The notes beneath the pieces were generated by a model. It was not told the DNA's origin, searched no databases, and saw only the letters and a program-made list of their open reading frames with translations. A stretch of DNA of 64,000 bases, from the NCBI GenBank assembly GCA_020796225.1, contig CM036765.1:35864066-35928065 (forward strand), given 5' to 3'. This document shows positions 1 through 15,500 of the stretch, in pieces. The DNA comes from Arion vulgaris. Lineage: Eukaryota > Mollusca > Gastropoda > Stylommatophora > Arionidae. Numbering within the stretch: the stretch's first letter is position 1; every line of letters begins with the position of its first letter. Position numbers and translations under genes: made by a program.

Positions 1-195
1 CTATTGTTCACAATAAATTGAAAAAAACTAACTCATGACAGAGTTATATGGAAATCAACATTGCACAAAGGTGCAGAATCTTTTGAAAAGAGATTTAGGG
101 ACGAGCTGAAATGCAAGAGAGATATGCGCAAACTCAGAAGTTGGCATAGTAAAAAACACTTGCCAATCAACCGTCTGTAAAAACGAAAAACGGCT

Positions 196-205
196 TATAT
201 AGATA

Positions 206-253
<48 letters not shown>

Positions 254-254
254 C
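196..254. repeat. (AT)n microsatellite
   Basis: An almost pure AT run of about 58 bp in the IMPDH intron at the left edge. The rest of 1-356 shows nothing recognisable apart from the splice donor at 351-356. Confidence 0.85.
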
Positions 255-356
255 TCCTATATGTCCTTCCACATATAGGTTTATAGGATCTACATAGGAT
301 CTAAGCTGGGGATATTTTATAATTTAACAAAGTTTACATTAATGATGACAACCTAC

Positions 357-501
357 CTGAAGTATCGACTCTGTGATGCTTTGTGTTGCTGCATGGCATC
401 TAGGGATCCCATACCTCTGAACTTCTTCAGACGAACTCCATCAGCAAAGAAGTATTCTCCTGGGGCCTCTGATGTTCCAGCTAACAAAGAACCCATCATC
501 A
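357..501 (-). CDS. IMPDH: IMPDH coding exon 12 (last in window)
   Basis: Residues 384-431 plus two bases. It holds the phosphate-binding MMGSLLAGT loop, the flap segment ending in GMGSLDAM, and the Arg429-Tyr430 pair that activates water. Acceptor ctcag at 502-506 and donor gtaggt at 351-356, both on the minus strand. The phase-2 end shows that another exon must follow to the left, outside the window. Confidence 0.96.
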
Positions 502-3500
502 CTGAGAAATAAATAGGACAATCATCAGAATCATGTACTTATTTAATTGACTAAAGTCAATGAAGATGATCTTTCATAGAAGTTACAATGAAGATCATCA
601 TCATCAAATAGATGGTCCTAAGCAGAACTTTGCCCTCATAGCAGGCCTTAGGAATTTCTCTCTCTCATAGCCAGATGACCCACCTCTGCAGTCGTCATTC
701 ATAAATCATCAGTTACATCCTGAATTCATCTTCTCTGAGGCCTGCCTCTTCTCTTTGCCTGGATACATCATTCCATAATGGTTTTCTCCAACCCTTTGTG
801 TCTCTTTATAAGTCAAAAATATTTCAATTTTGTCATTCTTATTTGTAGCATCAACCAGTTTTCTTTGATTTTGGGTTCTTTCTGGATAGATTTATTTGTC
901 TTATTTGCTGTTCATGATATACAGAGGACTCTTCTGTAACACTTATATTCAAAAGCACATGTTTTTTCACTACCTTGATAAATCTCCATGCTTCACAACC
1001 ATACTTTGCCACTGGAAATATGCATGCTCTTAGTATTCTGATCTTTGTTTGCCTTTCAGTTCCATCCTATACTGTTTTAGTTATTTAAATGTTTTGTACA
1101 GCCATGAAATCACCACTGACAAATAAACAAGAACATGGAATATGATAAAATTGTTTTTATGCATAAACATTGTGCTTACCTGTGGAAGCCCCTAAAGAAA
1201 GAGCTTTGATAATGTGTCCTACAGTAGATATGCCACCATCAGCAATCACAGGTACACCAAATCTGCGAGCATATTCTGCAACTTTGTATACTGCTGTACC
1301 CTGAGGTCGACCAACAGCCATTACTGGTAGATGTGAAAAGTTGCCAAATGTAATTCAAAACAAAACTATCACAGTCACATAGAAACATACCAAGAAACTT
1401 ATTTTAAAGTTTAAATAAATTTGGTAACATAGCTGTTGTTGCAGTTCCGCCTGTGTGGTGCCAGGGCCACCAGGAAGCAAAGAATAGCACCACTGCAACC
1501 TACAATGCATGTCGTAAGAGGTGACTCATGTGGGCCATTGGGATGCTACCCTTGTAAATAAAAAGCATTGCCGAAATTGGATGTGCTGACCTACTTGTAG
1601 GCGCATAACTGGCACAGAGTACAATCGCTCTTAGGCTCAGATCACATATAAATCACACAAGTGGTCAATATGGAGTGTTCAGAGAAGAAGAAGTTGCAGT
1701 TCCTTATGTAAATAAGCATTGACAAAATGTAATTTTTTTCTTGACAAATAGTGGCTGTGTGTGTTTGAGACATTGACAGAGATTTCTTTGACCGTCTTAA
1801 GTGTCAAATGAAGTATCTATATGATCTTGAGGACACATTTTGTTGAATCTTCTAACACATGTGTGTTGACAGAGTTACTGGTTTGCTTTGCAATCTTAGG
1901 ATAATGAGAGGAATTCCTGTTATCCAGACACTTCCATCAACCGAGTTGTAAATAATGACCTGATTAAAGTTAGAAAAAGTGAGATATCAAGAACTAAAAA
2001 TTATGTTCTCATCTCCAAACACTATCACTGGTAAAAAGATTCACACTATAGTAAGACAAACAGGACCATGACAAGGGAAGAGACAAGTGAAAGACGCAAA
2101 TAAAATTATAACAAGATGTAAAAGCAACCAGAGGTTCACGAATGTACTCAAATATGACAAGATGATAATAAAAATCTGAGGCACAGTGACTACAACAGCA
2201 TTATGCTCTACTAGAAATCAAGAACAAATTAAAGAGGTAATATTAGTGTTCTCTTTATACTGACTACATACATTCAAAACAGTAATAAAAAAGTTTCAAA
2301 GACTAAGATAACACCAATACTGTTTCATGTCAAGACTATGATAATGTTTTATGTTAGACTAAGATAACAGTTTCTTCTTCTTCTTTGCGTTCGTTCTTTA
2401 CGGCCAATTTTAATCACTCTTTGTGACAGGTTTGATCTTTGCCAAGAATGTTATACATTGCACATTAGTTTGGTAGGCCCCTAAACGCATAGACTTCTAC
2501 ACGTTTAGGACATGTGCATCCGATTTCAGCCAAACCTCCTTAGTCGCCTGTTACAACATGTGTGGCAGATAACAGTGGTTCTATTCTTTGCACCCCAAAT
2601 TTGGGCCCCGTTAACCACTCAGGCGACAGTTTTCTTGAAGTCCACCAGAATATCATTCTGTAATATACTCTGTTGTTTGTTTGATTGAGTTTGTTCTTAT
2701 CAACAAAGTTATCCACTATTTGTGTGGTGTACACTGAGAATGTGAGTAACGGTGTGCCTTCATTAAGCCCATAGAGCATATAGAATAGGCACACCCTAAT
2801 TGCCATCAAAATGTATGCATATTATCGAACAGGAAACAAAATTGTATAGACTGATAACTAAGATTTTACAAACAGAAAAATACCCCTTTAAAGTACCACA
2901 TCTGGAGTTATACTGTAAAATGGTAACATATCTTTGGTAATAGTAAGATGTCAGAGTTGACCCATGTCATACTTAAATGTTACACACTATTTCAAACACT
3001 TCTTCCCTAATGACAACTCATCCCATACACGTTTCACCTTTCTGATGCTTACCTACCATTTATTTCTAAATCACATCACCTTTCTCCCGTACATCACCAT
3101 TCTGATGACTATCACATTTTTCATGCTTTTTTCCTGCACTTGCTTATATGTAATATATTTTATAACAAAACTGACCTTCCTGTGTAATGCAGATAGAACC
3201 ACTGCCCATGCCCACCCTGAGGCCATCTACCCCAGCATCAATCAGATTCTTCGCCTGGGCTGCTGTCACAACTAGTCAGAGAGAGAGAGAGAGAGAGAGA
3301 AATCAAATAAATTTTTATATCTTGTCAATGAATTAGCATAGATTAGACTACCTCCCAAGTTTAATTTCCAACCTTCTTAATATAGATTTCCCACTGACCT
3401 GTAAGCATAAGACCAGTTCTATAGTATTATTGTAAAAATGTAAACATTTTCAAGTTGACACTTTTTTCAACTTTCTTCTTCAACAGCATCTTCTAAGTGG

Positions 3501-6500
3501 TTTCTCTTACACAACATATAACATATATGAACCTACCAAAAAGCACAAAACTCTCACCAACAAACACTTTGCATAATAAATACTAGCAAATAAGTGTTGA
3601 ACTTTATTTAAGTCCGTAACATTCTGGATATGAAAAACTCGAAAAGTTAGCCTCGATGCGACATGCTTATTTCAGTGGCCGTAATTTTGTATTAATTTTA
3701 CATTTAAAGTCATATAAGTTATGTTATCTAATGCAAAACATATGATAATTTCATAAATAATTGTAAAAAAAAATATATTATATATTTGTAAGATGTCTAA
3801 TCTCGTTGTTTGAAGCACGCTTATTTTCTAACCGGCACATTTGAACCTACGCCATTTTGTCAAAATAGTCTTGACTTCGTTTCAACTTGCTCCAGCCAAA
3901 ATCGAAATATTTTTAATTAAATGGATTCTAACAACCCAAATTATTGTCCTGATGAAGACAACAGTGAATCTTCGAATTTGTTAACATCAGAAGTTGACAT
4001 ATCCGAAGCGGAGATGGAAAATATAACAAAACTATCCCTGAACACTGTCGCATTGAACAGGTAGGAGTTTACGTTTTCGCCATTAGACTTACCTATGTGA
4101 AACTGAAACTAACATTGTTTTTTGTTATGGGGACTATGGTGGATTCTGTGATAATAATATGTTGTCTTGTTAAATAAATTAGCAATGTTGATGAGTTATA
4201 TTGTTATAAATGCTAGAAAAAATAAGTTATTGATATTTAATATGCTTAGCAACTGGTTGCTAGGAGAAAGCTATAATTTGTTATTCAAGATACAGGCTTC
4301 TTGTTTACGCTATTGTACTTGTTAGATCTTGTTTATTTCCACGTTTTTGTGATTTTCAGGTCAGATGCAATGTTCCTACACTATGTATGTTTGTATGAAT
4401 GTTAAAATTATTTACTTATTCCTATATGCTAACAATTATATTTGTTTCTATTTTTGTCAAGCCCTGTAGGACAAGACCATCTTGACTGTGGTCCAGAAGA
4501 TACATTGCCACCTTTTCGACCTGCAAGGCTCCCTGGTCTGCATCTGCCAGATGTCATAACAAGAAACGATCATCGGCAGTATCTCACCCCTTGTAAGTAA
4601 TTATTAACAATAGGGGAGTTATGGCAATTTTTCTCATCTTACAGTATGGAAAAAGATGTGATTGATAAGTGCATTATGACTGATTTTGTGATTGATAAGT
4701 GCGTTATGACTGATTTTAATGTATGTAAAACTGACAACTGTGTGTTCATGTTATTCACATTGTGTTAACTGCTTTTCCATGCATTTTGTAAAGTAGTATT
4801 GCAGGTTTTGATTCTGAATTCCCAGTCAGTGTATTTTAACTAAAATAATTTCACAAATATAATGTTTTTAAAAATCTTTTTTTCTCATCTACAGTAAGCT
4901 TCTTCAAGCTGTATTTTTGTACAGAATTATTGCAGCAAATGTGCAATTTTACCAACCAACAAGCAGCTGCAACAGGGCACACAAAACCATCATATGGTAC
5001 ATGGACAGACCTACATGAAGAGGAACTTTTAAAATTTGTTGGTCTGCTCATGTACATGAGTCTAGTACAGGCTCCAAATGCAGAGTTATATTGGTCTAGT
5101 AAGCAACTCTTTCATGGTTTGTGGGCTAGGGCTTTTATGCCTATAAACCGATATAAAATAATTCAAGCATTCTTGAAAATCTCCAATCCTGAAACTGAGC
5201 GAGCTGACGACAAACTAAAAAAGTTAGGTTCGTGCATGATTTTCTTAGGATGAAATGTATGAAGTTTTGGCAGCCGCATGAGTGTATTAGTGTAGATGAG
5301 AGAATGGTTAAGAATAAGGGAAGATATGGGTTTAGACAGTACATCAAGGATAAGCCAACTAAGTGGGGGATGAAATTATGGGTGTTTGCAGATTCAATAA
5401 CAGGATATACATATAATTTCAATGTTTATACAGGAAAGACGCAGCTCGCTCAACTCAAGGATTGGGATACGATGTTGTTTATAAATTATGTAGATCTATT
5501 TTCCAGCAAGGGTATCGAATTTTTATGGATAATTTTTATACTTCTTTTCATTTATTTGTAGATTTATTAAAGGTGAAGACTTTAGCAAGACTATTTCAGG
5601 AATACCACCGCCAACATCAGGATATTCCGGAACTGGTCAGACCGAAGAGATATAGTCAGTTAGATTTTACTATAGAGTTAATTAAAGAGCTAGCTAACTT
5701 TGATAAAGACATTCAAGTTCCCTTGCTTGATAATAGAAGTAAAAAATGTTCTCAAATAGTACCTGGTCTTAGAAAAACTCAAAAATTGTGTTAGATGCTA
5801 TAGGATTAGAAAAGTTGAAAAGAAATCAAAAGTTTTTTGCCAGATTTGTAAAAAAAGTTTCTGTTTTAATCAGATAAGAAATTGCCTGGTTGATGAACAT
5901 TCTGTGCCTGGGTCAGATGAACGTTCTGTGCCTGGGTTACCTTGAGTCATGTTTGCAAGATGCCAGATAACTTTTTTCCTGTCTATTTTGTATATCACAT
6001 ATCATTGTTTACTCATATTTTTGTTCAATAATATCTTTTACTTGCTATGGTTAGAAATTATATACCTATTTAATGTTTATGTATCATACTATAAGTGTTA
6101 GTTCTTTATGGGCTGCTTACTAGACCAATTCGGCATCATTTTCTCTTGTATGTCATATTTATTGACTTTTTTCTTTAAAATATGAAAATATGCATGTCTT
6201 ATAAATTTTATGATTACTGCCTTTCATATTGTCCAAACATGTTCAATTTCAGATATGTCCTGGATAAATGAATATTCTAAAAGACTGTAATAAAAGATTT
6301 CATTATATTTCTCATACTTTTTTTTTTTTTTCTTTGTGATTGTAAAATTATTTGTCATTTGTAGAAAAATCTATTTTTAGACTTTTCATAAGTAGGTCAC
6401 GGATATCATAAATTACATCACACATATTTTAAAACCACATATCCAGATAGCCCATCCAATTAGCTTTCCAACCATATATAACATGCCTATTTTCAATGCA

Positions 6501-9500
6501 AAGAATTTGTATGTTTGCTAAATATAGAGCAGGACATCAAAAATATCAAAAAAAACCTTAAAAACCTGCCAATGGTTAAGAGTTAAAAGACAAATTGCTC
6601 CCACCAGCTTGCATTGTAATTTTGTGTATGGCATAGCATATATCCAGTTAAAGGTTAACTATGTGAATTCTCTTTTACAGTTAGGGTTATAAGTCCATGC
6701 TATTGTCACACAACATTCTGGTTGGGGTTTCTAAAACTTAAAACCATGGAAAAAACATCAAAGGGTTTGAAAAATGTATATAAACCAAGTGACGACTACT
6801 CTTGTCGTAACAAATGCCAAATTAAACCACTTAATCCTCTCTGTTTTAAGAAACTATAAATGAAAACATAATCCTTTCTCTTAGTCTTAATAAATGCCAA
6901 ATTAAACCACTTAATCCTGTTTTGAAAAACTGTAAATGAAAACATATAATCCTTTCTCTTAGTCTCAATAAATGCCAAATTAAACTTAATCCTCTCTGCT
7001 TTAATAGACTATAAATGAAAACACATAATCCTTTCTCTTAGGCTCAATAAATGCCAAATTAAAAAGCTTAATCCTCTGTTTTAAGAAACTATAAATGAAA
7101 ACTCATAATCTTTCCTCTAAGTCTTAATAAATGCCAAATTAAACCACTTAATCCTCTCTGTTTTAAGAAACTATAAATGAAAACACATAATCCTTTCTCT
7201 TAGTCTCAATAAATGCCAAATTAAAAAGCTTAATCCTCTCTGTTTTAAGAAACTATAAATGAAAACACATAATCTTTCCGCTAAGTCTTAATAAATACTA
7301 AATTAAACAGCCTCATCAACTCTATTTGTCTTAGCAAATGCTGAACTAAATAATGTACTCAAAGCACAGTCTCACATTCTTGGTGAATATCGACATCTTA
7401 CCATTTCCACCAATAATCTGCATCTCAGGATAGTTATGTTTAATATAGCGAATCAGGTTGATCTGGTATACTGAGTTCCCTTGAGATGAATCCTGAAAAG
7501 TGATATAGGACATTAACAACAGAGGATGTCTATACAACAATACATGTTACAATACAATAACAGTTAGTGAAGATTGAAGAGAATGACAAACCCACACAAA
7601 ATATGCTGGTGATATAGAACAAGAAAATGATGTTGTCACTAGAGTTTGTCAAGATCAGTTAGTTTATTAGTGAATAGAAATAATGTGACTATACTCCAGG
7701 AAGACAAAGGTGTTCAGTCTTTCAGCAGGTAAAGAATGGTAGACATGTTGATAGTTCCAGTATCTCACTGATACAAATGTCTCATCTATCCTAGCAGACA
7801 TCCCAACATGACACACTTGATGCCAAACTCCTTCAGTATTTGGTAGGGTTGTTGCAGCGCGAAGTGGGGCATACAGTATACTTCTAGTATGTGGATAGAG
7901 GTTGAGCCTATTACTACTGCACTCCATTGGGACTTCATTTACTGGGGCCGTTGTTGTATCTGACTCCCAGTTGATGCTTCACAAGATACAGCAGGGCAGG
8001 TTTCGGTATGAGTGGATGTCGTCTATAGAAGATTCTAACCTCCAGCGGCTTACGTGGATAACAGTCCCGGGCATGTGGGTGTTTACGGTAACAAGAGAGC
8101 GGACAGGCTGGCATCAACAGCATCGATTGTTGGGGAGTTGAAGATGGATTAGGGGGATGTTCTTCGGTCTCCTCGTGCCTGTCTGTTGGATGATGACACT
8201 AAAATAGATGTTGAATCGATCAAGCGATTTAGGCAGTTTGGAGTTACCCGTTGTACAAGTAGAACTGGATGCCTGAGGGGCAGAGTGAGAGGTGTGTTTA
8301 ATGAGCGAGCCACAGGAACCATCAGTATGCACACTCTTCGATATCTGTTGGGGGAGACTGACAATTGTAACATCACCAAACAAAGCTATCACACATCACA
8401 ATTATAACATCACCAAACAAAGCTATCACACATCACAATTGTAACATCACCAAACAAAGCTATCACACATAATCAGAAACATAAATATCAGAATCTTCAG
8501 TTCATACCAGTACAAGAAAATCGACTCCGGCTTGCACTAATTGTGATATTCTCTCCTTGTCATCCTCATGTGTTCCAACAGCTGCTCCCACAAGAAGTTG
8601 TTTTCTACAAGAAAAAAGTGCATCTCTTTTCATATGATTCTAATAGTGAATATATCAAAACATTACTGAGATTTAATTGGTGTTTCTACTATACTGTATG
8701 GATCAGAATGCTAGAGAATGCAGAACAGGAGATGTCTAAACTTTCCATATTTGTCTGCGAAAGATCTTACGCATGTTCTGACCAAGAAATATCTCTAACC
8801 AAGAACTGTTTACAAAGTGTCAGTAAGAGAATATGAATACCATCATGCAAAAGAGATATTGGAGATAAATTGAACATGTGTTATGCGTGTAGACTAACTC
8901 TGTCACGATAACTCCACTGAAATGGATACAAAAATGTAAACAAAAACAAAGAAGATTTTAAAAAGCCTTGCGGAGAACAAAAACCGAATAAATGAATCAT
9001 AGCTAAAACACACAATTTACAGAAACCTACAAATCTGAGGTGCTTGGAGCGGATCAGATCTGGAGTAAACCGAGGGGTGGCACTTAATAAATTGGCATTT
9101 TAGGACAAAGATGTATGTATTATATCATATAAGCAAGCAAAATGAAGAACTGAACCACAGTACAGAGGACAGACAAGAACAGAGATGTATTGTCATGAGA
9201 GATATAAGTACAAACTCTAATGCCTGGCACAGGAAAATAGTGCAAACTTGTACTTTCTATGGGCTGCAAACAACAACCCTGGTCAGCATATTGACAGTGA
9301 GCTCAGTCGCACATATATATTTGAATAAAATATGGATAATGTCCACAGTCACATCCTCACAGAAGAAACTGTGTAAGTGCTTTATAACTGAAACTATCAG
9401 TACCAAGTACATCAGAGGCAGTAAGGAAGAGATCATTTCCATAATTGCCGCCATAAAGATGTCAACTCTAACATGTCATGCATTGGTACTTAATAGCATT

Positions 9501-12500
9501 TCAAGCCGGTCTGCCCAGCGTGTTCGTAGCGCTTGACTACCGGTGACTATCCCTCTGTGTGTGCGGGTTCAATTCCACGGATGGCAGAAAAAGCCACAGA
9601 TTCCCAGATTTACGGTGTTCGTGGCACCGAACCGAAGGTTTACGATGTCCATGACACCGAGCCAAGAGCTGAAAAGCTCAAGTGCTTCTGGATCGGAAAA
9701 AAAAAAAAAATAGCATTTCAAACTACCAGTAGGAGGTCTTTGTGATGTTCAAACTGTTTGCTTTACACTCTGAAGGTTGTGGGTTCACACCCAGACTGTG
9801 CTGTTCAGTTCACAATTTCTTCAATATACAAGACTTGCTGACACTACAGAGTTCATGCTCTGTGCAATACTTTTAGCAGGTGGGTGTCATTTCTGCAGAG
9901 ACGGACAAAGTCATATAAGACAACTATCTCTGAAGTTGGAGTAAGACTTGCCTGAATGGCGAGGGACGCTGGTGATAAAGTAAGCAAGCCGTCACGCAAA
10001 AATCAGTAAGAGGTGCCATGACTACACCTTAATTCACAGGAGGTAATGAAAAAATGAGACAACTCGAGAACAATTAAGTCTTTCCTTCACCGCAAATCTT
10101 TATTTCCAACTACTATCATTATATAAGGAAAATTAAATATTTCGGACACATCAAATGACCCAAGTGCCTAGAGAAGATCATTTTGGAGGGAAGGGTGCCT
10201 GGAAGAAAAATGAGAGGAAGACCTAGAAGATGATGGGTGCAATATGTCACTGACAAATCTGAGAATGACTGCTGCTGATGCTGGTCAGCTTGCACAGAAC
10301 AAAGTGTTTTTCAGGACTGCTGTCATGGGAGCCAAGTTACGGAAGGGATATGCTACTTGATGATAATATGATATTTGTTACTGAACCCTTAAGATTTAGA
10401 TCATTAAAAAATATTATTTCATATGATCACATACTTGTCATCTTTAGATGCCAACGGAAACTCTTTGTTTTTCTTCATATCTGTGCGAGCTATCAGTGAC
10501 ACTAATTCTCCTGCTTCATTGACTATTGGTAGTTTACCTGTAATATAAGAAAGAGGTTGTCATAATTTTTCAGGCATCTGATGGGGAAAGGAGGTTTAGA
10601 ACACATTGGGACAGCCAGTAAAATAAATCTGATACATGATAGAGGAAAAGAGAGAAACTTCAGAACAGTCTGGCTTCATGTTACAGAAGAGTGTCAACAT
10701 TCAAATTTATAGTCCGCACCAAAAACAGATGTTTACTTTACTTTTTCGATCCAGCTGTCATCTGAGCATTTGCCCTTTGACTTGAGGCCATAGCAGTGAA
10801 TGTACAGGTCTGTCGGAGTTGTTGTGTGTTAGCCTAGAGAGTGTTTTCAACATCTGGATATGGGGGTAGATGCTTGCGGCGCAGGTCACTGATTGCAGGG
10901 CACTGGAAGAAATGGTGTGCGACAGCTTCTTGTGAATAGCCACACAGATGACATTGTGGGGAAATCTTTGGTTGGATGCAATGTAGGTGAGCATTCAGAG
11001 GCACATGTTGTGTCGTAAGGTAGAAAATAATGACAGAACAGATGTTTATGGAGATACATAATTGTCTACGGCAGTTGGCAGGTCACCATAATGAATTTAA
11101 ATGTAAGACAGACATAGCTAGAACACAATACAGAAGAAGGCCATGAATAGAGAAGAATGATGTGCGTTTCTTGTTGGCCTAAACGACTAGGGCGTAACAG
11201 GCTAAAGAGAGAGTGTGACAGACCTAATGTATGTGACATATGTTGAAATTCTTTCTTCTGCTTATTTGGAGATAAGTCATTTGCAAACAACATTTATAAG
11301 TAAAGAACCAATTTTTATACCCTATTATATATTGCAGTATATGGTGCTAGACTTGTAGTTATTTATTCTCTCTCTTCAACCAACAGGATAGCATGAGTTT
11401 TAAGTTCAACAACTTAACTTCACAGAGCATGTCTGGTACTTAGTTGAGAGTGGGCCGATATGAGAGCTGTTTGCGGTAACAAATCCTGCTTTGTGAGATC
11501 AAACCAAGACCACCCATCTGAGTACAATAAACTAACCACTGAGTTACTGCTTTAACAATGACTTCACTTGATAACACATCTCTTTTACTAAATTTAATTT
11601 ATTAGTTGGATGTCTCGATTCAATTAACGTGATCCACTGTTCAAGAATACTTTGTTTTGCTATTGCATTGTATATAATCTGAACTACCATGCTGTTTACT
11701 GCAGCTGTCATAAAACGTATGTGGCTGGCAGTTATGTATGTCAGCATTCATGAACTTCCACAAACACATACAGCTAGCAGGTGATTATGTAATGAAGACT
11801 TGTAATTTCTCCCCTTTCATTCTTGAATACCAAAATGTCAGGGTCTGCAAAGAATAGTAACACTGCGACCTACAAGGCATATCATAAGAGGTGACTATGG
11901 TAGGGGCCTAGGGAAACTACCCTAGTAAATAAAAAGCGTAGGAGAAATAGGATGTAATGGCCTACTGGCACAATAGATATTAGGCTCAGATAACATACAC
12001 ATCACAAACAGTTATTTAACAATTGGTCAATACAGAGAATTTGAGGAATACTAAAATAACAGTACAAATATGTTTGTAAATCTGATCACAAAATCTGACA
12101 AATACTGCATCTGTTTTTTGCTAAGTTAAATTATGTTGCAAAACAAACCTTTCTTGCTTCTCTGTAAGATGAGATTAGCTTCCTTAAGTGTCACATCAGC
12201 CCCAGCAACTACAAGATCTTCAACAGGAGTCATCACCTGTACAGGAGATCAGGTGTTTACATTCAGTTTTATTTCTGGACCTGAACAGAAACATACTGAC
12301 TTCAAATAAGTAGCAATAAAAGCAGCCTGCCCTTGAAGCACAGCTATGATGGTTATATACAAATAGCCACAAAAGTATAACATATTACTGATTGATGGTG
12401 CATATATCAAAATTGAATGAATGAAAATCGCAGCGTTGAACTTTTAGGCACCGTTTATTTGTTTCGTAGACTGCCATTGCTTTCTGAACAGTGAGGTCTA

Positions 12501-15500
12501 TTGTTACCATTTGTAAAAATCCATGGGAACTAATTTGCTTCCAAACTACCCGCTGTGGTGTTTGAACCAGGTAGACTTGGGTTGTGATTGAGCTCACTAC
12601 CGTATAAGCTACAGGCGCTCACATGTCTAAATTACAGTGACTAAAAATTGTTCCTTTCATGAAAAATAATTGTCTAACAAGAAATGAATTAAAGTCATGA
12701 AATCCACTAGAAGTGATGTCAGAACGTTCATGTTACAATCATTATTGTTCATACCCTGTCAGCAGACATTTTCATTTCAACTGATGCCAACAGAGCATGT
12801 TCTATGTAGCCCGCTCTGCAATAACAGTTATGAATATCTTTCTAAAACTCATCAAGTTAGGTACATGTTTACAGCTGATTAATATCAAGTTAGGTATATA
12901 TTTACAGCTGATTAATATCAAGTTAGGTACATATTTACAGCTGATTAATATAGAATGAATTGTGCATCATTGGAGACCATCAGTAACAGATGAAGGTAGA
13001 TTCATTAAGTATGTTGTATGCTAGTAGTGGCATTGGCTAGAACAGCTTTCTAATGAACAGTGAATGAAAAAAGGCCTGGATGTTCAAAAGGAAACACAGA
13101 GAAGAACTGTGAAAAGCGAGTTGACTGGTTGTGAACTGATGTGGGAAACAATTAACGGAAAGTTGACCGAATGGCAACAATTTAAATCTTTTGTGTAAGC
13201 TTTGTGAGTGACATCACATTAAGGTTACAGTTGAGCCAAGGTGTTTGAGAAAGACAGGAAAACAAATAGAACAAACCCAATTTCTTTTGCAGTCAACACT
13301 TTATCCACTTCAATATGCCATCACTACCCAACTGACCAAGCCAGAAATGTATATTTATAGCAATGGGCTTACAATAACATGTGAGTATAATATATATTTA
13401 GCAACAGGCTTATTTGTGAATGTAAATTATGCATTGCAAACAGTAATCTATAAATATGTGGGTTTTCTTATCTATGACTATGGTCATCATCATTTAGCGT
13501 GTTGTTGCTGAAACGTGGCTACCATGATAGCAGCTCTAAATGCCTTCCTGTTTTGTGTGAGTAGTCTGACATCTACTACATCATACATCAACATATTTGA
13601 CATCTTGAGAACTAGCTTTGCCTTGGTCTTACTCTCCCTTTTCTGTGGGGCATCATGCCCTTTAGAACAATTTTCTTCATAGAATCATATTTTATATTTA
13701 GTTTTTTTATCCTCTTTATCAACCACTAGTTACGACAATGGTCACATAATAAAAATATTTTATTAAATTAATTCTCCCTTGCAAATGTATGACTTCAAAT
13801 TTGTATAAATTACAATGAAGACATAATAAACTCCACATAGCGTCTTAAATGTAGAACTTGAAAAAATGAATGTACATACATCTGCCAGATGTGTTGAGTA
13901 CTCATTGTGTGGCAGAAAGTCAATATCTCTTTGTGTAACAAGTCCCACAAGCTTCTCTCCCATATGTCCATTTACTGTGATAGGAATGCCTGAAAACCCA
14001 TATGTCTTTTTAGCTGCCACTACATCAGCAATCGTGTGTGTCGGTGACATGACAACTGGATTCAAAATAAAACCTTGTTCATATTTCTGAAAACAGAAAA
14101 CAAAGTGATAATAATAGAGAATGAAAATCATGGCATATTCTTTACAGAACTTTGCAAACTAGTCGTCCATTATCTAGGCACCACTTATGAGTTCAGTAGC
14201 TTGCCAGTGCTTTCTGAGCGGTGATGTCTATTTTTACCGTTCGTCAAAATACACAATAAAACAAATTTGCCAAAATATAAATTTTAAAAGTCATTAACTA
14301 TTCTAGCCCATTATGCTTCAGGTAGCGACTAAGAGTATATGCATGTGCCACTAAGCAGTGGGTACTGGTTTTATAGAGGTGTTAAGACTATTAGGATTTC
14401 CAAAAACAGAATGTAAACATCAGAATTATGAGTCGTTCACAAGAAGACCACTATCTATTGAGGGTGTGAATTCTGTGCACTGTTTTAATTATATAAAGAA
14501 GTGTGTTTCTATTTTCTATTTCCCTTATACAAATAATTCAATATTAGAAACATGTTATTAAGTGTAGTCTTTGTGTGGATATATGCAGATGTGTTGTATT
14601 TTATAACAAGTGGACTATAAATCTAAGTTTATATTTTTATTACTTTTTCATCTCAGTTTAAGTTATTACAATAAACACATCTGACAATACATGGCACTTC
14701 ACATGTTGTTTGTTTTGCGAGAAGTGAAATTCTTCACCTTTCTTGTATCCTTTGCTTGATAAATGTCTTTTGGTCGCAATGTGCTGGTGTATTGTTGTTT
14801 TTGTAAAATGACAGTACTTTGTTTTTACATGCATCACCATTTCAATAAACACAAACGCATATGTAAACACAAAAGCTCTTGATTAGTTTTACCCATCCAG
14901 TTATTAACATTTTGAAACTAAACTTGTTTATGTAAACTAAATAGCAAAGAAGCTATTGACTACATACAAACATTACTGTAACTTACTTCAAATATTCTGA
15001 CAGAACAGAAAAACCTTTGTGGAGTTAATGATATGAACACTAGTAGTAGCAACAAGTTTTGAGAACTGCTTACTTAGTATAAAGAGATTAATGAATGAAT
15101 ATATATATATACCAACCTTGACTTTTCTAACTTCATTTGCTTGAACTTCCGGTGTACAATTATGATGTATAACACCAACTCCACCACACAACTGTTTGAG
15201 AAATACAAGAAAGCATTAAAAAATGTATATGGTACAAAGTATTACTGTCAACATCGCAAAAAGGGATTGAGAAATTAATAATGGCAGCGCAAGAGAATTG
15301 TGAAAAACAAAATATATATCTCAATTTGGCATAAACAAAATAATGACAACTGATAAAACAAGCATGACTAAGGATATTTTGTTATAAAGATAGAGAAAAT
15401 AGTAAATGTGAACAGTTTTGAAGATCTCGGTGCACTGCTAACAAGATATGGAATGAAGGAAATCAAAAGAACAACAGTCATAGCCTTACAAAAATGTAAC

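Noticed and set aside
2964..3275. 103-codon plus-strand open frame
   Set aside because: Its right part is the antisense of IMPDH exon 10 and the rest is hydrophobic low-complexity text.
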